From Selaginella moellendorffii (Eukaryota; Streptophyta; Lycopodiopsida; Selaginellales; Selaginellaceae), in the NCBI RefSeq assembly GCF_000143415.4, contig NW_003314276.1:2562184-2626183 (forward strand): a stretch of DNA of 64,000 bases. Reading direction: 5' to 3'. Made by a program: the position numbers and the translations under genes. Positions 10,700-22,488 of the stretch are shown here, one piece after another. Each line of letters opens with the position of its first letter. The first letter of the stretch is position 1. Under the pieces are notes generated by a model. It ran no database searches. It had not been told where the DNA came from and worked only from the letters and a program-made list of their open reading frames with translations.

Positions 10700-12150
10700 T
10701 CTTCTAACCCTAATTCTGATGGCTGCCTAACCCTAACCAATCTCTCATCTTGGCCATTCATTCTGAATAACCAAATCTCAACCATCACAATATCTTTGAT
10801 CTTATTTTATCTTATCATTATTATTATGTATGAATTATGGTTCTTTATTTTGTATATTTTAATGATGATAACTAGCATCTATCAATGTTTCTGTTATTAG
10901 TGATATGATATTATTTTCTCCAAATTATCTAGAAAGGATGCATTCTCATCAATATTTTGTACATGTTTTGGAATCATTACAAGAACTTTAAAGAGTATAA
11001 ATAAGGCATGTTAAAATATATTGTACTATATTCCTCTATGAATGGATGAATCCTCATCCAGAAATTTATTTTGTGTTGTATTAAATCCTAAACAATAGAC
11101 ACGTGCTTTAAATGTCAGTGAGTAGTGTTGACAATTATGGATAAAACTCAAGTTGGACTACGAATCAAATTTGTCATTAAAGAATAAGATTTGATAAGAA
11201 TTATCATCATCTACCACTTAAGATTTGACAACTTGACATATCACATGTGTTGACAATCAGATTGAATCTCTTGGATTGACACGCTATAATAGAATGTCAT
11301 TACTGATATCATTATTAACTATCAAACTTCAAGTGCTGAAAATTTTCCTTGGATCTATATGTATACATGCATCAAACATCATAATAGATGACAGTAATTT
11401 TAATATTGTCACACTTGCACATGTTAAATTTGCTATAGAATTTAAATTTATTTTGTACATTATTGACATTCTTCTTATTGCTCTATTTAAATTTCAATTA
11501 TGTTTCACTATGGATCTTTACAAGTAGCATAAAGAGAAAGAACTCAAAAACCTATTGAGAAGGATGAAGAGGTTTCTTCTTCATTTTTGAGATCACCCAC
11601 CTCTTTTATTCTCTCAGAGTATTATTTCTGAAAGTTTTTTATGTTAGTATTTTGATCTTTGTCTTGGCTCTATTTCTTTAAAGGCTGTGATTCCCAATGA
11701 CACTAATATAGTTACATGCTCAGATTTTCTTCTTTCTGGTGTGGGCGAAGGTGAACAGTAATGGGATTTATAGAATTCTAAGTCAAAAAAGATTCAATTT
11801 TTTGGATCTCTAGTCAAAGTGCCAAAATGCATTCCATCCAAAGTAAATGTGAAGCAAGAGTTAATTATTATCCTCTCATCCTCTTTCAGTTTAAGTGGAG
11901 AAGTCATGCTAGTATCGGTGTTGAATTCACCAACTCCAGCTCTAGCTTCAGCTTCAACAATATTCAAAGCTACTAGCAATGTTTTTCAGTTTTTACGCCT
12001 CTCAATTGATGTGCACTTGTTTTTGTATAGCCTCATGAGCGAGCTTCCATCCTCGTACAACGATAATAACCTTGTTTTCTTCGAGCTACCACCTCTTGTT
12101 AGCAACACAGGTTCCAAATGAAAGGGGATGGAAACTAAGCAGAATATCCA
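10700..12150. other. AT-rich stretch without a recognisable gene
   Basis: Long AT-rich sequence with a few short open frames (for example 11276-11527 plus and 11819-12121 plus). None carries a motif I recognise, and codon use looks random. It may be the left flank or 5' part of the MULE-like relic that becomes recognisable from about 12.2 kb. Confidence 0.4.
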
Positions 12151-12159
12151 TAATTGGTG

Positions 12160-13936
12160 CAAGATCAAAATCGCACACTTTCAACATTTGGAAGGCATAA
12201 TGTCTATAGATCATTGTGGTGGGCATTTAGATTGTGTGGATGAAGCATGCAATTAAGACTATTGTAGAATATTTTTCGAAGGGTCTACAGTCAATCCTCT
12301 AACTTGTGATACCATTCCTATTGGATTTAAGTGTTGATTTTGCAAAAACACTCCTCTATATCATGATATCTAGGAGGCCAAGATGTACTACTTTCTTCCA
12401 CAAGATGGAGTGGCTGGAAGAGTTATAGTGCATGTTAGCATACATATGCATCCAATGTAGGAAGGGATACAATGGAGTTCTCTCAACTGTTTCAAAGATG
12501 CTGTGTAGGAAGAGAGTATAAGAAACTCATTTGTAACTCCAAAGCATGCTCAAAAGACCGTCTTCAAGGATTTTATTGCAAACACCCTACTTAATCCGGC
12601 TTACCAAAAGACTCAACTAAACAAGGCTAGCTTGCGGGACTTACTATGAAGAGTACAACTTGCTAGTAGCCTAAGGAGGTACATTCGTTATATTTCATAC
12701 ATTATAATAATATCTTTTTTTACATTATATTATTTAGGATAAAATCTTGGATGTGTGAATCTTGAGAGGGGAAGTTGTAATAAAAAATTGACTCCATCCT
12801 TGAATTGAAATGGACCTGTCCATATAAGTTTATATATGAAAGTTTATTTTCAGACTAAGTTGTGAATGAGCAAGAGTGCCCCTTTGTTTTCAAAATGTTT
12901 ACCATATGCCTTGCTTATAGTGTAAATCTTGTCTCCCAAATGAATATATTTGGGTCTAGTGACCTTGCAAATGCATGGGTACATTTTAACCATATGGAGT
13001 GTATATCAAGTTGGACAACTATGAGAGCTCATGTGTATGATCCAAGGTAATATTTATTCTTATTATATTGAAGTTGTTGTAATATTTGTGTTTTTATAGA
13101 CTATATTGTAACTTGACAATTGTGACAATAGAGTTTAAAGTACAAGACTAGACAACCCAGGAAATATTTTGGAAGTCCCTCTCCGATATTGTCTTAAAGC
13201 GGACTGGTAATCCTACAAACTTTCGCAGTTTCATGGCAAATGGGGCTAATGCAAATTGGAATGGTGTCCAAGTAATTTTTGGGAATGGTTAGGCATTGGA
13301 AGGTTGTGAGAGGACTTGTAAGTTCCATTGGGCTCAAAACCTAAACTAGCACTACCACTTTATCAAGCCAGAGTTTCAATCAATGTTTAAGGAGTTGTGC
13401 AAACAATGTCAAGTTGCACCTTTTGAAGAAGAGTATAAGGCAAAAGCAAATGAGATCCAAATGTGGTGGCATGAAGATGGCCATACGGATGTAAGCTGTT
13501 TATCACAACTTGAGTCGTTGTTAGGGTGGTGGGAAGTTAAGATGTTCCAGTAGGGACATCACTCTTTTCAGGTTGGTTTCTATTTTTTCTTCTCATTTTA
13601 TTGCCTCTTAATATTGCTTTTTCCATTAGGATCAACCACTTGAGAACCTCACATACACCCCAATTGTGAATCTCTCTGAAAGTAAGCACTTGAGTCGACG
13701 TTCCTCTGAGGCAGGGAAAGGGAAGATGAGTCTATATGAAGCTTGTTTATCAAATTTGATATGTGCTATAGAGCAATCTTCAAAAGTGTTGGCATTCAAG
13801 GAAGGAAAATACATAGGAATAGAGCCTTCTGTGAGATGTTACATGATAGGATGAAGAAAAAATTAACTCCACCCGCCCGAATAATGGCAAATGTAGTTGA
13901 GAAAATGGTCCATGACACATCTATGGAGTACACTCC
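12160..13936 (+). pseudogene. MULE-like transposase relic, left half
   Basis: Several plus-strand fragments in shifting frames read like the core of a Mutator-like (MULE) transposase. One near 13228-13290 reads FMANGANANWNGV, followed at about 13317-13350 by C-KFHW-AQNLN, the C..H spacing typical of MULE cores. Downstream pieces (MWWHEDG, MVHDTSMEYT) continue to 13936. There the sequence is cut by the element 2 LTR and resumes at 25191 with a SWIM-like zinc finger. Many stops and frame changes show it is dead. No terminal inverted repeats were identified. Family assignment rests on motif order only. Confidence 0.5.
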
Positions 13937-14339
13937 TAGAGAGGTACATGCATTTTGCATCGTGATTTTTGCACAAAGGCATTTCCTGAGTTAGGAATTG
14001 AGATTAGGATTTCTCCCGGTCTAAATTCTTGACTTGGATGACTAGGCATGTAGTGGTTATATAGGCTGGTGATAGCACGCCAGACATATCCCCTTTCTGT
14101 CTTTTATATCCTTGGCTATAATAACATACACTCCACTTGCTCAACATCTACTCTTCTCTTCCATGCCTATCTTACTCATTGCCTTCTGGGGATCAAGGCT
14201 ATGAGATGTGCATCAATCTCAGCATTAACATCTTTGCAACAACACATGGCTAAGTATTTCTTTCCTTTTTATGTTTGGATCTAGTTTAGATTAGAAAGGA
14301 TTCACAAGATCATTGTAGAGGTGATTTTGTAATTATCCA
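13937..14339 (+). repeat. 5' LTR of element 2
   Basis: 403 bp, TAGAGAGGTACATG...TAATTATCCA. The start is fixed by the TSD actcc immediately to its left. It contains a TATA-like ggttatatagg about 120 bp in. Confidence 0.88.
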
Positions 14340-14340
14340 C

Positions 14341-14363
14341 TTTGGCGACCACGGTGGGATAGG
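14341..14363 (+). promoter_or_regulatory. Primer binding site of element 2
   Basis: TTTGGCGACCACGGTGGGA, one base after the 5' LTR end. It begins with TGG (complement of tRNA CCA) after two T residues. The form resembles the TGGCGCCCACCGTGG-type site of plant Tat-lineage elements; the exact tRNA is not determined. Confidence 0.65.
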
Positions 14364-15311
14364 CGAAGTGAAGAGCACCCAAAGAACAAATACTGGAAGC
14401 CTTAGCCACAACTAAAATAAGAAGCCAAAGTCACGAATCAAGGGAAAAGTCAAAAAGAGACAAAAATCTACAGCAAGAAGCATGGCAAACATGCTAGAGA
14501 CCAAGCGCTTGAAGACTACGATTATCTAATGATCGCCCACTTCTTAGAAAGTCCAAGCATCTTCCATAACTGCCTCTTGGCGAGAGGTTGACGACGAAGA
14601 ATATTCTGTGCATCAGAATATTTGAAGAATCTCCGATAAGAAATCAGAGCAAGCAAGTGTTAACGAGCATGAAAACATGAAGAACACTTGAAGATTGAAG
14701 CCACCCAAGTCGTGAAAGACTTGGAGTGTGAGCGAAATTGTTTAGCGAGAGGTTGAAGAAAACAAATATTTCAAGAATCAACGACAAGGAAACGACCAAA
14801 GAAAAATTCTAGTGGCTAGCGATGGAGGAAAAATGAAAAAAACACGACTGCCCATTTGGAGATACAAGTTGTACAAGATATGAGGATTGCCTTTTGTGTG
14901 GTTTCAGAAATTGTGCAAAACCATACAAGCAATGCTATCCAAAATGGCGATGTAACACTTGCAAGCAAGTGAAAAAAAGACTCTGAATCAGGGATGAAAG
15001 TGCTACAATAGAAGAGAGAAAGAAATGGGAAGAAATAGCCCAAGAAGATGACACTAAAAAGAGTAACGATAGTTTAGAAAAAGAAGAGAAACAAAGCTTT
15101 GGTTGCTTTCAAAAACTTCAAGAAACACTTTTGCGACTCTTTTACAAATTGTCTAGCAAATAGGAATGAAGAAATGTTGAAAGAAAAACATGTTTACTTC
15201 GATTTCTTTACAACTCAAAGAACCCTGACTTGGGTGTATTGTGGACACATCTTTCAATAGACAATTATCGAATTCCTAGGCATATATAAACGTGAAACTT
15301 TTCAACCATTA

Positions 15312-15962
15312 ATGCTTGTTTTCAACACTGATTTGACGAGAGTTATAGCAGCAACAGAGTGTGGAACCATTGAACCACAAGTTCGTTGGTTTGTTGACAC
15401 ACTTAGATTTAAGGATTTTGAAGAGAATGCAAAATTACTTTATCAACTTCTTCAAAGCCCTCTGAGTGTAACGCTACCAACAAGCACTCTTAACAAACTA
15501 TACACTATAGCATATTGGCATTGTTTAGGACGGACAAGAATAGCTGGAGAATTAAGGAATCAAGAACAAGGCAATCAACAAATTCGAATTGAGAATTTGA
15601 GTTCAAGAAACCGACAGGAACCTGAACTTGTGACAAGCTCAAGAGAACATCTTGGAAGCTCAAGGATTACAAATCGAAGAAGGAGAAATTTAAGAAGGAA
15701 TCACAATGGGCCAAGATTAAATATAGTAACAAATTTCAACTTTGACACTAAGGTCCAACGTCGAAACCCCAGCTTAGAAATATACATCACTTGCAACCAA
15801 CAAGGAAGAGTGCGTATAAGAAATTTCAACATTTTAAGGAGTATTTTAAGAGATCCTGTGTCAAGATTACAAACTTACAATGCAAGAATATTAATTGAGA
15901 CTATACCTTGGGAAGTTCGTGAAGCGATAGACTCTGATCGTGGAAGAGAACGTGCTATATGA
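15312..15962 (+). CDS. ORF1 of element 2, upstream of gag, unknown function
   Basis: An intact 216-residue frame between the 5' LTR and gag. The first 90 residues look folded (TEPQVRWFVDTLRFKDFEEN, LLQSPLSV). The second half is Arg/Asn/Glu-rich (NRRRRNLRRNHNG), as in nucleic-acid-binding proteins. I recognise no family. An ORF ahead of gag is known in some plant Tat-lineage (Ogre-like) elements, so its place fits, but whether it is a separate protein or the gag N-terminus is open. Confidence 0.5.
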   Translation: MLVFNTDLTRVIAATECGTIEPQVRWFVDTLRFKDFEENAKLLYQLLQSPLSVTLPTSTLNKLYTIAYWHCLGRTRIAGELRNQEQGNQQIRIENLSSRNRQEPELVTSSREHLGSSRITNRRRRNLRRNHNGPRLNIVTNFNFDTKVQRRNPSLEIYITCNQQGRVRIRNFNILRSILRDPVSRLQTYNARILIETIPWEVREAIDSDRGRERAI

Positions 15963-16728
15963 CAGAGGGAAGTAGAACAAGACCGGCAAGAATGGCCTCA
16001 GGGAAATGCACCATCACGAAATCGACCATAGAGAAAAATGCATTGGATAGATTTGTGCACACATAGGCTTACAGCAACAAGAATTAGGGTATTAAAAATA
16101 CCATTGTTGTATTTAGCATCTTCAAATCTTACCAACGACTGGGAAACATAATAGCTCTTAGTGAGAGCTCGCATTCCAAAACAACCAACACACTGTAAGA
16201 GATTAAAACAATTATTCAAGATTGGACTACTAGAGAGAATTGCAAACATTTGCATACCTGCTTGATCCCAAAGTTGGCAGGCATTATCCAAAATTTACCA
16301 GCGAACAGCTAAATCAATCAATTTATGACAAAATAGACCTCCTTCCAACAAACAAAAATAGTGCATACTTACACCATCTGATTTTTCAAATACAAGACCT
16401 TTCCTAAGCTAGACTCAAGAAAGTGACCTCGAGAAGAAACTCGGGAAGAATCGAGAAAGAAAGAAAAACTCGATTGAAGACTCAAGACACAAGAGCTTGA
16501 CTTCGTATCTATACAAAAAAACTAAACTTACAGAAGACTCAAGACGTAAGAGCTTGACTTTGCAATCTATGAAGAACAACAATTGACTCAAGACAATTTA
16601 GGCGAAACACAACTTCAGGAAACTTACCTCAACATTCAAGTTGAGAAGATTTAGCAAACTGAATGTACAAATAGAAACCAGACCTAATCAAGATCCGGGA
16701 AAGAGATCTTTGACAAAAGAATTGAGAA

Positions 16729-17770
16729 GTGAAAAAGGAAGAAGTAGAAAAAGAGAAATTAGAACAACAACAGCAACAAATTTTAGAAATGATTTTAAAC
16801 AAGTACGACAAAGAGGATAAACAAAATCAAGTTACTGAGTCAAGCAACCCAGTTAAAGATAACAAAGAACTAAATATCAAAAACGCCCCAGAGTTTGAGG
16901 CATTTGAAGAAGCAAAATACACAACACCAGATTACTCAAATCCGGACTCACCAGAACAACAACTCAACCAACACAGTCTACAACCACCTATGGCAATCAT
17001 AATCCAATGAGTACAATTGGAAGCATGGTTACATATCCAATTTTCACAGGAAGTAAGTCAGAAGATTCAGAATTACATGTAAAGCAATTTAACCAGATTG
17101 TTAAAATGAACAATCAAGAACAGCATCAAGCCATACTTTTCTCATACACACTTAAAGGAAAAGCTCTTAAGTGGTATCATACACTAGAAGATTCTGTACA
17201 AGGAACAATTCCCAGCTGGAGGAACACCAAAGGAGCATTATGAGCACATTAAGAATATAAAACAGCGACCAAGACTATACTAGACGATTCAAATTACATG
17301 CAAAGAAATGTAAAGATCTCATCACCGACAAAGGCAAGAGTTTGTCTTATATACAAGGATTGCGAGAAGCCTATCGTAACATGATCGCATTGGCTGATAC
17401 ACCAGATGAAGAAAGTGTTGATTCATTGTCTCAAGGAATCTTAAAACTTGAGAAATGGTTTAGGCAGTTCACTAAAGGTGAATCTTCTCATGTTAATGAT
17501 GACTCGGATGATGAAGAGGAAGAAATACTAATGAGGACCAAAAAGAAACAGACACAGGGAAAAGACATTAGACATGTATTGAAGAAGTTAGCTTCAATGG
17601 AACTTAAACAAGGAGTCTTTTGTACAAAATGCAAAAATGAAGGACATTCTATTTCAGACTATAAATTCCATTTACCCAAATGTCAGATTTGTGATAGAGA
17701 AGGACAGATAGCCAAGAATTGTCAGTATAGGAATACCACTGAAGTTTCAAGAGTGGAAAATGTTCAATGA
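16729..17770 (+). pseudogene. gag of element 2 with zinc knuckles, frameshifted
   Basis: The first frame (16729-17010) is Gln/Glu-rich. The next (17007-17243) holds the gag core (YPIFTGSKSEDSELHVKQFN, LKGKALKWYHTLED). A third (17342-17770) ends with two knuckles: C-TK-C...H....Y (last Cys changed) and C-QI-C..EGQIAKNC. At least two frameshifts separate them. An Asn/Gln-rich, low-complexity stretch follows to about 18190, open in several frames because it is poor in stop-type triplets. Confidence 0.75.
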
Positions 17771-18639
17771 GGAACACCACGACAAAATTATTAAGGAAAC
17801 AACACTCAAGAACAAAGACCACCAAGAAACTATTATTATCAAGATAATCAAAAATATAATCAAGGATATAATCATGGATATAATCCCCCACAAAATCAAA
17901 ACTATAATCAATAACAAAATGATTATAGAAGCAATTACAACCAACAACGATACAATGGACACCAGAACAAATATTAACGTCCACAATGAAACAACTACAA
18001 CCAAAGCCAACAAGGGCAATATAACAATTACAACAATCAAGCATCGCAACAGCATTATCAACCAAGACAAAATCAACCACAAGAAAATCAAATTCGACAA
18101 CAATACAATCCACAAAACCAAAGAGTCAATCAAGCTCCTGCTGGAAGACCACCAGCAGCACGAGTAGTTCAAGTAGAAGTTGAAGAACAACTAATGACTG
18201 AAGAACCAAAAGTTTTGGCAATCACTAGAACACAATATGAATGTCAACAACCTAATAATTATGAAGAACAAGATGAAAGTGATCACGCAATAGAAATCGA
18301 GAATACCGAGTGGAAAAAGAGTAAGAAAATACTTAACACCATTCAACAAGAGCTTCAAAAAAAAGATCCCGAAATTATTAATGATCAAATATACAATCAA
18401 GACGACCAAACTCAAGTATTAAGCTTTACTCAAGATGAGCATACAACTATTGCCGAGCACATACTACAGTAGGGAATTACTTTAACTCTACAACAAATAC
18501 TGCAAATAGCACCATATATGAAAGACCAAATCTTGAAGATCTGTAATTGAAGGATCTCTGAAGCTCGCACACAAGAAAAACACCAATCTCAACCAACATA
18601 ACAAGAACAAGCTGACAGAATCCAACCTGGTGATTATGA

Positions 18640-18960
18640 TGATAATGTACCTTGTATCAACGGACACATCGGCAAAAATCATATTGAAAGAGCTATCCTT
18701 GATGGAGGATCTAGGGTTAATATCATCGAATATGCACTATGCAAAGCTTTAGGATTGGGCAATATACAAGCTGCACTATTCAATGTATGCATGGCTGATC
18801 AAAGAGTTGTTAGACCAGCAGGCATCATTCGTGATGTCTCTATGACAGTCAAAGGACATAAATTTAAAGTTAACTTTGTTGTGTTAAAGATGCCGATTGA
18901 AGAATCTTCTTACGAAATCTTGTTAGACAGACCTTGGCTTAACAAAGTTGTTTTTGCTTA
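18640..18960 (+). pseudogene. Aspartic protease region of element 2
   Basis: The reading CINGHIGKNHIERAILDGGS followed by RVNIIEYALCKALGL matches the retropepsin domain of Ty3/gypsy elements. The active site is LDGGS, the DGG variant of D(S/T)G used by several plant Tat/Athila-type elements. The frame 18755-18961 continues with a typical flap and ends in LLDRPWLNK, equivalent to the usual ILGRPWL. It would cut the Gag-Pol polyprotein. Confidence 0.7.
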
Positions 18961-18967
18961 GTATTGG

Positions 18968-21693
18968 ATGGAACATGAGATATGTATCCAATCCCAACAA
19001 GGACAAACTAAAATATCAACATTGACAAGCAAGAAAATCTCAAGAAGTTTTCGACCAACACAAGTTCAAGAATACAATTGGCAAGAAGGCTTAGACGATC
19101 TTGAAGAAGCTAAATTATTTGAAGCATATCCTAAACTTAAGGCAATTCAAGAAATTGACCTCAACAGGATACTCCTTATAACCAAGTGTCAAGACTATGA
19201 AGATTCAAAACAACCTAATTTAAAGAAGAAACATACAACAAAAACCACTGTACAAAAAGCAAGACCAACGATACAACCCAAACAACTACAAACTACGGAA
19301 TATCACCTAGATATACAAGATGAACTAGCACTTACCACTGAAAATCAAGAATTCAAACTTTACGTAAATATCAATGAAGAGATTGAAGAATTAAATCTAG
19401 GGGTTCCCTTAAACCCACAAAACATCTTAATAGCTACACAACTCGACAAACCATTTAAACTTGAGGCTACTATGCTCCTTACTAAGTATAAAGATGTCTT
19501 TGCGTGGTTATATAAAGACCTCAAGGGTATACCAACTGATTATGTACACATCGAATCGAATTACTTCTAGGAGTTCGACCCATCAAACAAACTGTTTACT
19601 GGATGAATCCAACATTTGCTGAGAAAGTAAAAGCTGAAATTAACAAGCTCCTTGAAGCAGGATTCATATATCCAATACAAAATGCCCAATGGCTATCACT
19701 TTTAGTCATTGTACCCAAGAAAAATGGGAAATTACGCATCTGTGTAAACTACAAGTTAAATGATGCCATAACGAAAGATGCCTTTCTCATCCCATTTTCA
19801 GATGAAATACTTGATGCCGTTGCCAGACATGAGATGTACTCATTTCCTGACAATTTTTCAGGCTACAATCAAGTACATATAGCTGTCGAGGATCAACATA
19901 AAACAGCTTTCATAAGTCCATGAGGAGCATACGCATACATGCGAATGCCATTTGGATTAACCAATGCCCCATTTACATTTCAACGGATCATTACCGATAC
20001 CTTCCAAGATTATCTCACAGATTTCATGCAAGTCTTTATGGATGACTTTAGTGTCTTTGGACCTAAAGACAAACATCTTGACTACCTCGAGAAATGTTTT
20101 ATCAAATGCAGACAAAACCAAGTTGCTCTGAATCCTGAAAAATGTACTTTCTTTGTTAAATCGGGAATACTCCTTGGCCACATTGTTTCCACTCAAGGCA
20201 TTCAAATCGATAAAGCTAAAACTGACATCATTATGAAAATGCAACCACCTCATGATCTTAAAAGCTTGCGCAGTTTTCTGGGCAAGATGGGTTACCATAG
20301 AAGATTTATCAAGGACTATGCCCAAGTCACTACACCATTAACTGAGTTACTTAAGAAAGACAAATTCTATCACTGGACTCAAGAATGTCAGCAAGCATTC
20401 TTGGTACTCAAAGAAAAACTTACACAGGCACCAATTCTGGTCCAACCAAATTGGACTCAAGAATTTCTCGTACAAGTTGATGCTTTTGCATATGCACTAG
20501 GAGCAATTCTGTGCCAAAGAAAAGATGATCATCATGATCACCCAATATATTATGCAAGTTGATGACTTTCCCCACCTGAAATGAATTATACAATCACAGA
20601 AAAAGAAGCCTTAGGCATGATATATGCCTTGACCAAATTTCGACATTATTTACTTTCCAACAAAGTCAAAATATTCATTGATCATCAAACATTGATTCAT
20701 CTACTCAACAAACCCATCCTTAGCAGACGAATAGCAAGATGGTTTTTGTTATTACAAGAATTCAATTTCGAAATAGTTCACAAACTAGGCCAATACCATG
20801 AACAAGCTGATCATCTCAATAGAATTACAACCGGAGAAAATATACAAGACCCCAATGATGACTTACCTAATTCACATCTTTTTAAGATTACCACCCACGA
20901 TACACTTCAAGAAATCTTTAATTATTTCACAACTACAAAGGTTCCCAAATCATGTACCACGCAAGATCAAAAGAAACAATTCGTCTTGAGGACACAACAA
21001 TACTCAGTCATCAGAGGAAGACTCTATAGAATTGGACATGGTAATATATTAAGAAGATGTGTACATTCGCAAGAAGAGATACATATGTTACTAGAAGAAG
21101 CCCATGCCAGTTGCTCTGGAGGGCATTTTGCAGAAGAAATTATGGCAAGGAAAATATTGCAAGCAGGCCTATGGTGGCCTACATTATGGAAAGACACTTC
21201 ACAGTTTTGTCAAACTTGTGATATTTGTCAGCGTACACAATTTCCACCCAAGAAACAAACACAAGAACTGAATCCAACTATAGCAATGGAACCTTTCCAA
21301 AGATGGGGCCTAGATTTTGTAGGACCCATACAAAAGAGCAGAAATGGGAATCAATATATTTTGGTAGCAACAGATTATATGACAAAATGGGCAGAAGCCC
21401 AACCACTCAAGAAAGTGACAACAAAGAATACAGCAAAATTTCTTTATGAAACGATTATCACAAGATATGGATTACCTCGAGAAATAGTAACGGATAGAGG
21501 AACACATTTCCTCAATGAAACAATCAAGATTTTACTTCATCTTCATCAAACATAAGAAATCTACACCATATTATCCACAAGGCAACGGCCAAGCCGAATC
21601 CACAAACAAAACACAAGAATATATTGAAGAAAATAGTGCAAACCAATCTTAAAGATTGGGATAATAGAGTCTATGATGCTCTTTGGGCTTATA
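18968..21693 (+). pseudogene. pol of element 2: RT, RNase H and truncated integrase
   Basis: The frame 18968-19570 is the linker ahead of RT. RT is at 19603-20562, with [26 protein letters not shown] and the catalytic box FMDDFS. RNase H runs from about 20460 (VDAFAYALGAILCQ, YTITEKEALGMI). Integrase lies at 20581-21555 with the H..H..C..C zinc-binding region (C-QT-CDI-C near 21210) and the core LDFVGPI and IVTDRGTHFL, then a frameshift into YYPQGNGQAEST and DALWAYM at about 21690. Defects: TGA at 19921-19923 where Trp is expected (SP-stop-GAYAYMRMPFGL) and two TGA codons near 20561. After ALWAYM the integrase is replaced by unrelated LTR sequence. Confidence 0.85.
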
Positions 21694-22488
21694 TGTTAGG
21701 CGCCAGCTTTGACTACGTAGTCAACATCGGTCAAAGGGAGGCTCAAGGGTATATTAAGGCATGTTAGGGTAAGGGACTTAACCTACCCTAGGGCTCACAG
21801 TGGAGCGGCGGCGCAGTGGAGCTTTTGAGGTAGCTCGGGGGTGGTTGGGTGGTGAGGAACCTCAAGAGGTGGCGTAGCATAGTCTTGGGCAACTAGATCT
21901 TTGTCTTTTTGCGCCGGATCATAACATTGGTATCAGAGCATTGGTTGCGATGGCCGACCAAGCTGAACGCTGGAATCCTATTGTCGATGGTGGTGCCGAC
22001 GATGGTGCCGACGAAGCTGCGGAGATTTGGACCATTCAAGATGTGGTTCATGAGCTGCGAGCCCTTAATAAAAATCAGCAAGAGATGCAAGACGAGATGC
22101 ATGGCATGATGGATACCATGCGTGGGCGTGTTGAGGCACTCGAGGCTAGACGGGGTAGCGCTCCAAGTAAGCCTTCTTTGGTAGATCGACTCAAGATTCC
22201 AACCTTTTCCGGTGATGGTGGTGTGGACGAGTGTCTTGCTTGGCTAGCCAATGTGAAGAAGTTTTTGGCTGCTAGAGGAACTCCAGATGCAGAGGCTTTA
22301 GTGGCTATTCCGATGGTTTTGCGTGATGCGGGTCTTCGATGGTGGAATTGGCTTGAGGAGTCCCGTGTTGCGGATAAGAAACCACCAGTGTCTACCATGG
22401 ATGAGTTTGAGGCTGCTTTCCGTTTACGTTTTGCCCCTAATTACAACGTGGAGAATGCTCGTACAGAACTTTGCCATTTCCAGCAAGG
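21694..22488 (+). mobile_element. Foreign 5' fragment (LTR end, PBS, gag) inside element 2
   Basis: About 795 bp unrelated to the flanking integrase. It starts with LTR-like sequence holding a 16-bp palindrome, TTGACTACGTAGTCAA, and has a textbook initiator tRNA-Met primer site, TGGTATCAGAGC, at about 21930-21941. A gag frame then opens with MADQAERWNPIVDGG (ATG at 21950) and includes KIPTFSGDGGVDECLAWL and GLRWWNWLEES. Gag stops abruptly at about 22485, where other sequence begins. No TSD is evident at its edges, so template switching during reverse transcription is more likely than insertion. Confidence 0.7.

Noticed and set aside
17747-18190. Hydrophobic minus-strand frame over the Asn/Gln-rich linker of element 2
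   Set aside because: It is the complement of an AAC/CAA/ATA-rich tract, which reads as Val/Ile/Leu. It lies inside a plus-strand retroelement and has no start or family support.
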